From Planctomycetaceae bacterium (GTDB lineage Bacteria > Planctomycetota > Planctomycetia > Planctomycetales > Planctomycetaceae), in NCBI GenBank assembly GCA_024742875.1, contig JANSXP010000003.1, positions 169,864 to 233,863 of the forward strand: a stretch of DNA of 64,000 bases, given 5' to 3'. Both the position numbers and the translations under genes were made by a program. The notes under the pieces were generated by a model that did not search any database, had not been told where the DNA came from, and saw nothing but the letters and a program-made list of their open reading frames with translations. Shown here piece by piece: positions 1 through 7,269 of this stretch. Position 1 is the first letter of the stretch. Each line of letters opens with the position of its first letter.

Positions 1-708
1 GGCCGCCGTGCTGATGACCGACTGAGCGACATGATCGCCCTGTGCGGCGCAGTCAAAAACGACGGCCGCCAGGCGGGCGATTTCGGACGGTGACTGGCTG
101 CCTGCGGGAATCACTGACACCAGCTGGCTGGCCGTCTGCAATTGCAGGGTGTTCAGCAGCTCGCTCAGAAGTCGCGTCTCCGGTCGGCGTCCATCGGCCA
201 TCTGTGTCGCCTGCTGCAGTGCGGAACGGGCGATCTGATAGGCGCTGCCTTCATCGCCCAGAACGTGGCCCCATCCGCCCGTTCGACAGGTCTCTCCCGC
301 TGAATTGCGTCCCCAGGCCAGCGAACCGGTGCCCGCGATCACCGCCACGCCCGTCTGATCCGCAGACGCAGCCGCCAGCACAGCCTCCACGTCCGTTCTC
401 ACGATGGCGTCTGAGGCCACCGACAGCGACTGAATCCACTCGTGCAGGCGGACTCGGTCAGCTTCCCGCCCCGCACCGGCAGCACACAGACACACGGCGC
501 GAACCTGCCCGCTGACGCCAGTCCGAACGGCATCCAGCGCCTTTCGAATGCTGGTGGTCGCAACCGTGAAACCGGCAGAACGCAGATTTCCCGGACCAGC
601 CACAGCAGTGGCCAGCGGAACGAAGGGCCAGGGCGCGGCGGCGGACGCCAGCCACGCGACCGTACTGGTTCCGCCTGCGTCGATGCCGATGACGTATTCT
701 GTCGCCAT
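1..708 (-). CDS. BadF/BadG-type sugar kinase (probable N-acetylglucosamine/MurNAc kinase), 3' end outside window
   Basis: I translated this strand by hand from the ATG at 708; the frame stays open for 236 codons to the window edge, so the C-terminus is missing. The N-terminus carries the ASKHA phosphate-1 loop GIDAGGTST (about residues 8-16), and a phosphate-2-like AGTGSLAWGR motif follows near residue 125. This is the layout of the BadF/BadG/BcrA/BcrD ATPase family, which includes GlcNAc kinases and the MurNAc kinase MurK. The gene starts 14 bases after the murQ stop on the same strand, so the two are probably co-transcribed. With murQ next door, the likely reaction is cytosolic ATP-dependent phosphorylation of MurNAc (giving the MurQ substrate) or of GlcNAc. 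Family is confident; the sugar specificity is inferred from context. Confidence 0.85.
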   Translation of the reverse strand, partial: MATEYVIGIDAGGTSTVAWLASAAAPWPFVPLATAVAGPGNLRSAGFTVATTSIRKALDAVRTGVSGQVRAVCLCAAGAGREADRVRLHEWIQSLSVASDAIVRTDVEAVLAAASADQTGVAVIAGTGSLAWGRNSAGETCRTGGWGHVLGDEGSAYQIARSALQQATQMADGRRPETRLLSELLNTLQLQTASQLVSVIPAGSQSPSEIARLAAVVFDCAAQGDHVAQSVISTAA

Positions 709-722
709 GAGTGATCTGTCGC

Positions 723-1646
723 TTAGGAGTGATCTGCCTGAAGGGCCACACGCAGCTGGCCGCCGGCCCGCTCAAGTGCACTGCGGGCGGCTTCCGGCGC
801 GAGGCCACACCGCACGCACACAACAGTGGTTTTCAGTTCTCCGTCGCAAGCCTGCAGATGGGGCTCCACATCCACTTCCGACAGTCCGGTCAGTCGAGCG
901 GCCAGCCTCCGCGCACGCGCAGTCAGCTTGGTGTTGGTGGCCCGCAGATCGACCATAAGGTTCCCGTACGTTTTGCCCAGCCGCACCATCGTGCCGGTCG
1001 TGAGCATGTTGAGTACCATCTTGGTGGCCGTTCCGGCTTTCAACCGTGTCGACCCGGTGATGACTTCCGGTCCCACCACCGGCGTGATCATGACATCAGA
1101 CACGGCCTCCAGTGGGCAATCGGCATTGCACGCCAGTCCCACAGTCGCGGCGCCGATGTCCTGAGCGTGCTGCAGCCCGCCAATCACATAGGGCGTGCGG
1201 CCGCTGGTCGCAATGCCCACGAGAACATCCGCCGCAGACAGCTGATGCGACTGCAAATCCCTGACGGCTGTTTCCGGCTGATCCTCGATACCTTCGGCCG
1301 CACTGTGCAGCGCCTCATAGCCTCCGGCAATCACGCCGACCACCAGTTCTGCGGGCGTATTGAAGGTGGGTGGGCATTCAGACGCATCCAAAACGCCCAG
1401 CCGCCCCGACGTTCCGGCCCCCAGATACAGCAGCCGGCCCCCCTGGGACAGTCGTGCGGTGATCACGTCAATCGCCTCGGCAATCCGTGGTGCCTGATCG
1501 GCGACCGCAGTCGCCACCTGAGCATCTTCTGTGTTCATCAGCCGCACAATCTGCAGCGATGACAGGGTGTCAATCTGCTGCGATGCCGGATTCTCGGCTT
1601 CCGTCGTCAGACTTCCCAGCGGCCGTTCAGTCTCGTTCGAGTTCAT
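723..1646 (-). CDS. murQ: N-acetylmuramic acid 6-phosphate etherase MurQ
   Basis: MurQ is a cytosolic SIS-fold lyase that cleaves the D-lactyl ether of MurNAc-6-phosphate to give GlcNAc-6-phosphate and lactate, a step of peptidoglycan recycling. The 307-residue length is normal for the family. The signature GAGTSGRLGVLDASECPPTF lies at residues 76-95, and the Glu of SEC (residue 90) matches the family's catalytic glutamate. A second family motif, ATSGRTPYV, lies at 146-154, and the GSTRLKAGTATK stretch near 198-209 is also typical. The gene lies just upstream of the BadF-type kinase on the same strand, and its 5' end faces the sodium symporter gene. The ATG at 1646 gives the expected N-terminus (ERPLGSLTTE) although its ribosome site is weak. 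Confidence 0.95.
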   Translation of the reverse strand: MNSNETERPLGSLTTEAENPASQQIDTLSSLQIVRLMNTEDAQVATAVADQAPRIAEAIDVITARLSQGGRLLYLGAGTSGRLGVLDASECPPTFNTPAELVVGVIAGGYEALHSAAEGIEDQPETAVRDLQSHQLSAADVLVGIATSGRTPYVIGGLQHAQDIGAATVGLACNADCPLEAVSDVMITPVVGPEVITGSTRLKAGTATKMVLNMLTTGTMVRLGKTYGNLMVDLRATNTKLTARARRLAARLTGLSEVDVEPHLQACDGELKTTVVCVRCGLAPEAARSALERAGGQLRVALQADHS

Positions 1647-1728
1647 GTTTTCGTTGCGTTATCATCAGACTCACGTTGATTGAAAAGGCACAACGGGCAC
1701 CGTCTTTTCTTCCGCTGCGGGCAGCCGT

Positions 1729-3315
1729 TTGCAATTCGCCTGTCCGTCGCCGCCAGATCCCTCGCAACCTCCCCTGCAACTTCCTGCCAACTCTCGCCCC
1801 GTCCTGTCAGAACTGCTGGAGTCCACACAGTTGACCATTGACCTGGGATTTATCGATGCCACCGTCATGGTGATCCTGATCGCCATCTCTCTGGCGATTG
1901 GCATGTGGTCGAGCCGCAAAAACAGCGACGTGGAATCTTATCTGGTCGGCGGCCGATCTCTCCCGTGGTGGGCCATCCTCGGATCCATTGTGGCAACAGA
2001 AACCAGCACCGCAACTGTGCTGAGCATCCCGGGGGTGGGCTACAGTGACACGGGAATGCGCTGGCTGCAGCTCGCCTTTGGATTCCTGCTGGGACGGTTC
2101 GTGGTCGTCACCGTTTTTCTGCCGCTGTACTTTCAGGGCAGGCTGCTAACGGCCTACCAGGTCCTGGAAACTCGCTTTGGCAGGGCCACCAAAACGGCCG
2201 CCGCGCTGCTGTTTCTGATGACTCGCAACCTGGGGGATGGACTCAGGCTTTTTTTGGCCGGGGTGGTCGTGCATTCGCTGCTGGGAATCTCCTTTCCACT
2301 GAGTGTCGTGCTGATGAGTGGAGTGACCATCGTCTACACGTTCTTTGGCGGCCTGCGATCTGTCATCTGGAATGACTGCATTCAGTTTGTCATTTACATG
2401 CTGGGTGGTGTGGCGGCCGTCTTCATCATTGTTCATCAGATCCCAGGCGGCTGGGATCAGCTCATCACTTTTGCCGAAAACACCAATCGACTGCAGATCT
2501 TCGAGTCGTCGTTCGAGCTGTCCAGCGCGTACAACATCTGGGCCGGGTTGATCGGGGGCGCGGTACTGACAATCGGGACACATGGCACTGACCACATGAT
2601 GGTGCAGCGCTACCTGAGTGCCCGCAGCGAACGCGACGCAGGACGCGCCGTGATGCTCAGCGCCTTCGTGGTCCTGTTTCAGTTTGCCATGTTTCTGTTC
2701 ATCGGCGTGCAGCTGGCCTGTTTTTATTCGCTGGATGGAAATATGGCGCCCGCCAAATCCGATCAGGTTTTCGCCCATTTTCTCGTCAACCACTTTCCAC
2801 AGAATACGGGGCTGACGGGGTTGATGCTGGCCGCCATCCTCGCGGCCGCCATGTCCACACTCTCCAGCTCGCTCAGCGCGTCCGCATCGTCCGTGCTGAA
2901 CGATCTGTATGTGCCCAGCTGTCGCACGCCACCCAGCGACCAGCGCCAGCTGCAGCTGTCGCGCTGGCTCACACTGGCTTTTGGAGTGCTGCAAATGGCC
3001 ATCGGTATCTTCGCAATGTCGCTGGCGGATACCGTCGTCAACAACGCGCTGACGATTGCCGGATTTTCGGCCGGCCTGCTGCTGGGCGTCTTTTCACTGG
3101 GCGTCCTTGTTGATCGCGCGGGCGAGGCCTCGGCGTTGAGCGGTCTCACCGTGGGGCTGATTGTCTTAAGCGTCGTCAAATTTGGGCTCAAAGACGAGTC
3201 GGGGGGAAGTGTCGTGGCGTGGCCATGGCTGGCGCTGACTGGAGCGACCGCCACATTCCTGACGGGACTGGCGGTTGCCTTCGTCTTTCCAAAAACAAAG
3301 GCATTAACACAATGA
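1729..3315 (+). CDS. Sodium:solute symporter family transporter
   Basis: A polytopic inner-membrane protein of the sodium:solute symporter (SSS) family, which couples Na+ entry to uptake of sugars or other solutes. The family N-terminus is clear: a first membrane helix (IDATVMVILIAISLAIGMWSS) followed by SVESYLVGGRSLPWW-like sequence (here NSDVESYLVGGRSLPWWAI), then about a dozen further helices. The start is uncertain: TTG at 1729 gives 528 residues with an unusual proline-rich leader; TTG at 1831 starts closer to the first helix, and ATG at 1867 would cut into it. Its stop overlaps the next gene's start (ATGA, 3312-3315), so the NamZ-type muramidase is translationally coupled to it. In this setting MurNAc or a muropeptide sugar is the best substrate guess, by context only. 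Confidence 0.88.
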   Translation: MQFACPSPPDPSQPPLQLPANSRPVLSELLESTQLTIDLGFIDATVMVILIAISLAIGMWSSRKNSDVESYLVGGRSLPWWAILGSIVATETSTATVLSIPGVGYSDTGMRWLQLAFGFLLGRFVVVTVFLPLYFQGRLLTAYQVLETRFGRATKTAAALLFLMTRNLGDGLRLFLAGVVVHSLLGISFPLSVVLMSGVTIVYTFFGGLRSVIWNDCIQFVIYMLGGVAAVFIIVHQIPGGWDQLITFAENTNRLQIFESSFELSSAYNIWAGLIGGAVLTIGTHGTDHMMVQRYLSARSERDAGRAVMLSAFVVLFQFAMFLFIGVQLACFYSLDGNMAPAKSDQVFAHFLVNHFPQNTGLTGLMLAAILAAAMSTLSSSLSASASSVLNDLYVPSCRTPPSDQRQLQLSRWLTLAFGVLQMAIGIFAMSLADTVVNNALTIAGFSAGLLLGVFSLGVLVDRAGEASALSGLTVGLIVLSVVKFGLKDESGGSVVAWPWLALTGATATFLTGLAVAFVFPKTKALTQ

Positions 3316-4502
3316 AGATCGTGGGCCTGATTCTGCTGGCCACCTGCAGCCTGCCTGCCGCAGCAGACGATGTCGTTCTTACAGGACTGGATGTTCTGCA
3401 GCGAGACCACTACCGCATCCTGCACGGACAGCGCGTGGGGCTGATCACCAATCACACCGGCTGCAGCGTGGATGGCGTCAGTGGTGTGCGGCTGCTGGCA
3501 GGCAGTGATGCCGTCAAACTCACCGCTTTGTTCAGCCCGGAACATGGATTGGAAGGCAAACTGGACATCGCGAAGATTGACGACTCGCGCGACGCCAACA
3601 CGGGCCTGCAGATTTTCAGTCTGTATGGCACAACGCGACGGCCCACGGCCGACATGCTGCAGGCTGTCGACACACTTGTGTTTGACATTCAGGACATCGG
3701 CTGCCGCTTTTACACCTACATTTCCACGATGGGCGAAGCCATGCGGGCCGCCGCCGAACACGGCAAACGATTCGTGGTGCTCGACCGCCCCAATCCCATC
3801 AACGGAATTGATATAGCCGGCCCGATGCTCGATGCCGGCAGGGAATCCTTCGTCGGCTTTCATGCGCTGCCCGTGCGACACGCCATGACGATTGGCGAAA
3901 TCGCGAAGATGCTCAAAGCAGAACTGCAGCTCGATTTGGAGTTGACCGTTGTGCCGTGCGAGGGCTGGCAACGCCATGAGTTCTGGGATGCCACCGGGCT
4001 GACGTGGATCAATCCTTCGCCCAATATGCGGAGTCTGACTCAGGCACTGCTGTATCCGGGGATCGGACTGATGGAGACGACGAACGTGTCCGTTGGCCGC
4101 GGCACCGACACGCCGTTCGAAGTTCTGGGGGCTCCCTGGATCGATGGGCGCCGGCTGGCCGCGGAACTGAATGCCCTGAATTGCCAGGGGGTCCGCTTTG
4201 TGCCCATTCGATTCACACCGGAAAGCAGCAAATTTCAGGACAGGCCGTGCGGCGGCATCAACATCATCGTGACTGATCGCGAAACGTTTCACCCTCTGCA
4301 GACAGGGTTCGCCATCGCCACATCAATCCGCAGGCTGTATCCGAGGGACTGGGAGGTGGACGGCTATCTGAGGCTGCTGGGCAACCAGAAGACGTTCAGC
4401 GCTGTCGTGGCTGGCTCTGTGGCCAGCGAAGTGCAGCAGACATCCACTGCCGGACTGGATGACTTTCGCCGTCGACGGCAGCTCTATTTGATCTACGACT
4501 GA
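3312..4502 (+). CDS. namZ: DUF1343 / NamZ-type exo-beta-N-acetylmuramidase
   Basis: A 396-residue exported protein of the DUF1343 family, whose Bacillus subtilis member (YbbC, renamed NamZ) releases MurNAc from the non-reducing ends of peptidoglycan fragments. The start at 3312 gives a signal peptide (MKIVGLILLATCSLPAAADD) and overlaps the symporter stop by four bases. Family-like motifs are LITNHTG near residue 45, the LFSPEHGLEGKLD block, and the C-terminal half GLMETTNVSVGRGTDTPFE followed by LGAPWIDG. With the transporter, kinase and MurQ this completes a plausible route: periplasmic release of MurNAc, import, phosphorylation and ether cleavage. Family assignment is strong; activity on peptidoglycan is known for the family but not shown here. 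Confidence 0.88.
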   Translation: MKIVGLILLATCSLPAAADDVVLTGLDVLQRDHYRILHGQRVGLITNHTGCSVDGVSGVRLLAGSDAVKLTALFSPEHGLEGKLDIAKIDDSRDANTGLQIFSLYGTTRRPTADMLQAVDTLVFDIQDIGCRFYTYISTMGEAMRAAAEHGKRFVVLDRPNPINGIDIAGPMLDAGRESFVGFHALPVRHAMTIGEIAKMLKAELQLDLELTVVPCEGWQRHEFWDATGLTWINPSPNMRSLTQALLYPGIGLMETTNVSVGRGTDTPFEVLGAPWIDGRRLAAELNALNCQGVRFVPIRFTPESSKFQDRPCGGINIIVTDRETFHPLQTGFAIATSIRRLYPRDWEVDGYLRLLGNQKTFSAVVAGSVASEVQQTSTAGLDDFRRRRQLYLIYD

Positions 4503-4567
4503 CAGCGCAACGGGCAGGCTGACCACTGCTTCAGCAACGCTCCCCCTGCGCCACTTTCCCGTTTCCA

Positions 4568-5033
4568 ATGGAGTCGACGATGACCGCTCAACTGCTTCAC
4601 CGCGCCCGCGTTTTGGTGCTGTCCGCAATTTTGATCGCTCTGGGTGCCCAAACGTCGTTAGCCCAAACGTCGCCGGCTCAAACGTCGCCGGTCGAGAGTC
4701 GCCCCCCAGCCAGCAGTTCTGCACAACTGGCCGACAAACTCTTGCCACTGATTGAAAATCATGAGGGCCGCGTTGCCGTCTCAGTGCTGCATCTGAAGAC
4801 CGGCGACCGCTTTGATTATCGCTCCACAGCCGTGATGCCGACCGCCAGTTTGATCAAACTTCCCCGGCGCGTGCCTGATCTCGCTCTGCCGTCGCGACAA
4901 CCGGGAACTGCTGCTGGTCACACTGGGCTCCGCCTCGACACAGAGCCGTTATGCGGATTCCCGCAATTTGTTTCGCTGGGCATGGCAGCAGTTGTCAGGA
5001 CAACAGCGCAGTGGCGGGTCGGAAGCTCCCTGA
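4568..5033 (+). pseudogene. Broken serine hydrolase: class A beta-lactamase N-terminus joined out of frame to a D-Ala-D-Ala carboxypeptidase C-terminus
   Basis: From the ATG at 4568 (or 4580) the frame encodes a signal peptide, three QTS[LP][AV] repeats and a class A beta-lactamase-like start (GRVAVSVLHLKTGDRF, then PTASLIKL with the SxxK nucleophile). After about 4860 this frame becomes proline- and arginine-rich nonsense. The next frame over, from about 4860 to the TGA at 5031-5033, reads RRDNRELLLVTLGSASTQSR then YADSRNLFRWAW, which resembles the end of the catalytic domain of S11 D-alanyl-D-alanine carboxypeptidases. The middle of either enzyme, including SxN and KTG motifs, is absent. 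I read this as a deletion fusing two penicillin-recognising genes, or one gene with heavy loss. It follows the NamZ gene by 65 bases, so it was probably part of the wall-recycling cluster. Confidence 0.7.
4649..4693 (+). repeat. Three 15-bp in-frame repeats after the signal peptide
   Basis: Three 15-base units beginning CAAACGTCG follow one another and encode QTSLA, QTSPA, QTSPV just after the signal peptide of the broken beta-lactamase-like gene. The period is a multiple of three. Similar repeats occur at other gene ends in this window. Confidence 0.8.
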
Positions 5034-5088
5034 ATCAATCGTACGGGCCCGACAGACTCACACCGCACCGGCTCATTCCCACGGCCGT

Positions 5089-5697
5089 TTAAGTCATGTC
5101 CGCAGCCTGCGACGGGTTGCTCAGACTGTGAACCAGGGCCAGCGCGGCGGCTTTTGCGGCGCGGTGGTAGCGGGGACCCAGCTCCAGTGGTGTCAGGGAC
5201 TCGTGATTGAAGCAGATTGAGATGACGCCGTACCCTACCGACCGGCATTGCCGACGAGGGACAGCAGGATAAGCCTCACGCAGCAGGTCGGCGGACCAGT
5301 CGACCAGTCGATCGATCCAGCCCCGCATCCGGGTGCGAATTTCCACAGACTCGGCGCTGGCCGCGATGAGGGCTTCGAGCACCAGCAGCGATTCGGCCGT
5401 GCTGACCGTCGTGGCAGGAAACAGATAGGTCATCAGCTGCTCGATGGGAGTCAGATGCGTTGCCTGAGCCATATGATCAGCCAGCATGCGGTCGTATTTT
5501 CCAATCACGCGTTCCGCCAGCGCGTGCACGAGTTGCTCCCGATTCCCCACGTAATGCCGCAGGATGCTGCGTTTCATCCCCGCTTCTGCCGCGATGGCCT
5601 CCAGCGAACTGCCCTCCATGCCAAATCGGGCGACGCACCGCTCAAAGGCATCGAGTATTTCTGCCGTTCTTTGTGCAACCAGGCTCGGGCGACCCAT
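5089..5697 (-). CDS. TetR/AcrR family transcriptional regulator
   Basis: A 202-residue one-component repressor-type protein. The N-terminal helix-turn-helix is typical of TetR: AQRTAEILDAFERCVARFG followed by SSLEAIAAEAGMKRSILRHYVGNREQL (about residues 8-57), and the remaining all-helical part would be the ligand and dimer domain. The ATG at 5697 is preceded by AAGGAG at good spacing. It is transcribed away from the cytochrome-motif gene at 5812; the shared intergenic region holds two copies of TTGTCA-N4-TGACAA overlapping back-to-back promoter-like hexamers, so the protein probably controls itself and its neighbour. The ligand is unknown. Confidence 0.92.
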   Translation of the reverse strand: MGRPSLVAQRTAEILDAFERCVARFGMEGSSLEAIAAEAGMKRSILRHYVGNREQLVHALAERVIGKYDRMLADHMAQATHLTPIEQLMTYLFPATTVSTAESLLVLEALIAASAESVEIRTRMRGWIDRLVDWSADLLREAYPAVPRRQCRSVGYGVISICFNHESLTPLELGPRYHRAAKAAALALVHSLSNPSQAADMT

Positions 5698-5712
5698 GAC
5701 GCTTCTCCTTTA

Positions 5713-5728
5713 TTGTCACTATTGACAA
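5713..5728. promoter_or_regulatory. Operator-like palindrome, copy 1
   Basis: Perfect inverted repeat TTGTCA-CTAT-TGACAA, 16 bases before the TetR start. It overlaps the -35-like TTGACA of the rightward promoter. An identical arm pair with the same 4-base spacer length lies 35 bases away at 5748-5763. It is probably a TetR-family binding site. Confidence 0.7.
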
Positions 5729-5749
5729 TTTATCGCACGTGCGTATATT
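5722..5749 (+). promoter_or_regulatory. Sigma-70-like promoter for the gene at 5812, mirrored by one for the TetR gene
   Basis: TTGACA at 5722-5727 and TATATT at 5744-5749 are separated by 16 bases and point to the gene starting at 5812. On the other strand TTGACA (complement of 5749-5754) with TAAATT (complement of 5728-5733), also 16 bases apart, points to the TetR gene. Both hexamer pairs are embedded in the two operator-like palindromes. Confidence 0.55.
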
Positions 5750-5763
5750 GTCAACCGTGACAA
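5748..5763. promoter_or_regulatory. Operator-like palindrome, copy 2
   Basis: Perfect inverted repeat TTGTCA-ACCG-TGACAA, matching the arms and spacer length of the copy at 5713-5728. It overlaps the -10 region of the rightward promoter and the -35 region of the leftward one. Confidence 0.7.
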
Positions 5764-5811
5764 CTTAATGTTTCGCCTGTGTCGTGCCCTGCTGTTCGGA
5801 AGGATGAGCCC

Positions 5812-7248
5812 GTGAAATATGACTTTCTGCCCTTCAAGATGGCGGCAACTGCCAGTGTGTGGCTTCTGTGTGCCGGCTGGGCGACCGCGCAACCCGGCGA
5901 TATCGCGGACGAGGTTTCGTACACCAATGACATTCGCCCCATTGTCAACAACTTCTGCACAACCTGTCACGCGGGTGAGGATCCGGAAGGCGACTTTGTG
6001 CTCACCAGCTACGAGGACGTGCTGCGGCATACCAAAGACGGAGAACTGCTCAAACGTATCAACGATGTGGAAGACCCCATGCCTCAAAATGGCCTGATGC
6101 CAGCCTACATGCGACGACTGTTCAAAGCCTGGGCCGCGCAGGGTTTTATCAACAGGGGACAGTCCCGTCCGGCGACCGAACGTCAGCAGATGACGCAGTT
6201 TGAAGCGCCGGATATCACGCCGATCGACATCAATGACCAGGGATTCGAGATGCTGGAGTATCTGCAGGGTCACTGGGTGGGGTCGATGAATCTGATGGGG
6301 CAGGACTTTGACTGGTGGGCGTTTGACTTTCGCCCCATCGCGGCGTCTCACATTCATGCCATCTTCGAGGGAGGCACAATCGGCAACCTGTTCACGTCAT
6401 TCTTTGTGACCGAGTTTCGCGGTCGCCGCACCATCATGGCCCGCAACGGCGGGCTGCTGAATGGCATTTACCGCACCAGTTACTTTGTGCTCGACAAGGT
6501 GCAGTACGGACGCGACTGGGCCCGGTACCGCCTGGTGGACGCCCACGGAGGTGCCGACATCATGTCCATGGAACTCACGTTTCGGGGCGATTCCCTGGAG
6601 TTTCAAGCGTGGACCAGTCGCTTTGGCCTGACGGAACCCCGCCCACACATGCACTTCAAAGGTCAGCGGATGCACGCCGAACTTGCCGCCACGGCTGCCA
6701 GCAACGTGGGGTTCCCTCGAAACGTCGTGGACTTTGATTTCACAAAGGGACTGCCCAAACCGACCTGGGCCGACAGTTATCCGATGACCTCAGCCAGTTA
6801 CATCTGGGAAGGTGGCCAACAGCCAGCGCCAACGATCGAAGAAATGGGAAAACGAGCCAAAGACCCCAGACGCATCGACCAGATGCCACACCTTTCCCGG
6901 CTGACGGTCTCCGTGCGACGCACGCCCACGACCAGCGACAAAAAGCTGCTCGTGTATCTCTCGCGGGATCCGCTGGTGAATCCGCAGGGGACGTTCATCA
7001 AACAGTATGGCTACATCCGCGAGGACCTGCTCAATACGCTGCTGTCGTTTCCGGAACTGGCGAAGACGCAGAGCGCCTTTACGTTCACCTATCTGCATCC
7101 CGGCGAGTACTACCTGACTGTTATTGCCGACATGGACGACGATGGTTTTCCGTCACCCGGTGATGTCACCCACGCACGCCGCAAAGTCCTTGTGAAACCC
7201 AAGTCCCACGCGAGGATTTCCATTAGCGATCTGAACGTCGCCAATTAG
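5812..7248 (+). CDS. Secreted protein with planctomycete-type cytochrome c motif, function unknown
   Basis: A 478-residue protein. I chose the GTG at 5812 because GGAAGGA lies seven bases or so upstream and the product begins with a signal peptide (MAATASVWLLCAGWATA at residues 10-26). The short segment SYTNDIRPIVNNFCTTCHAG carries one haem-binding CxxCH (Cys49, Cys52, His53), as in planctomycete-type cytochrome c modules. The rest is not recognised: a central region rich in aromatic residues (QGHWVGSMNLMGQDFDWWAFDF) and a C-terminal beta-rich part with an EYYLTVIADMDDDGFPSPGD loop that looks calcium-binding-like. It is divergent from a TetR regulator with two operator-like sites between them. 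Its regulation by a dedicated repressor suggests an inducible role, perhaps redox-linked. Confidence 0.8.
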   Translation: MKYDFLPFKMAATASVWLLCAGWATAQPGDIADEVSYTNDIRPIVNNFCTTCHAGEDPEGDFVLTSYEDVLRHTKDGELLKRINDVEDPMPQNGLMPAYMRRLFKAWAAQGFINRGQSRPATERQQMTQFEAPDITPIDINDQGFEMLEYLQGHWVGSMNLMGQDFDWWAFDFRPIAASHIHAIFEGGTIGNLFTSFFVTEFRGRRTIMARNGGLLNGIYRTSYFVLDKVQYGRDWARYRLVDAHGGADIMSMELTFRGDSLEFQAWTSRFGLTEPRPHMHFKGQRMHAELAATAASNVGFPRNVVDFDFTKGLPKPTWADSYPMTSASYIWEGGQQPAPTIEEMGKRAKDPRRIDQMPHLSRLTVSVRRTPTTSDKKLLVYLSRDPLVNPQGTFIKQYGYIREDLLNTLLSFPELAKTQSAFTFTYLHPGEYYLTVIADMDDDGFPSPGDVTHARRKVLVKPKSHARISISDLNVAN

Positions 7249-7269
7249 TCCGCGGGGGCCATCACACGT

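Noticed and set aside
42..515. Rightward open frame (157 codons) at the left edge
   Set aside because: It is opposite the BadF-type kinase, which reads with intact motifs on the other strand.
2763..4292. Long leftward open frame (509 codons) opposite the symporter and muramidase genes
   Set aside because: The opposite strand encodes two clear families; the frame is rich in His, Gln, Arg and Pro, as expected for an antisense shadow in GC-rich DNA.
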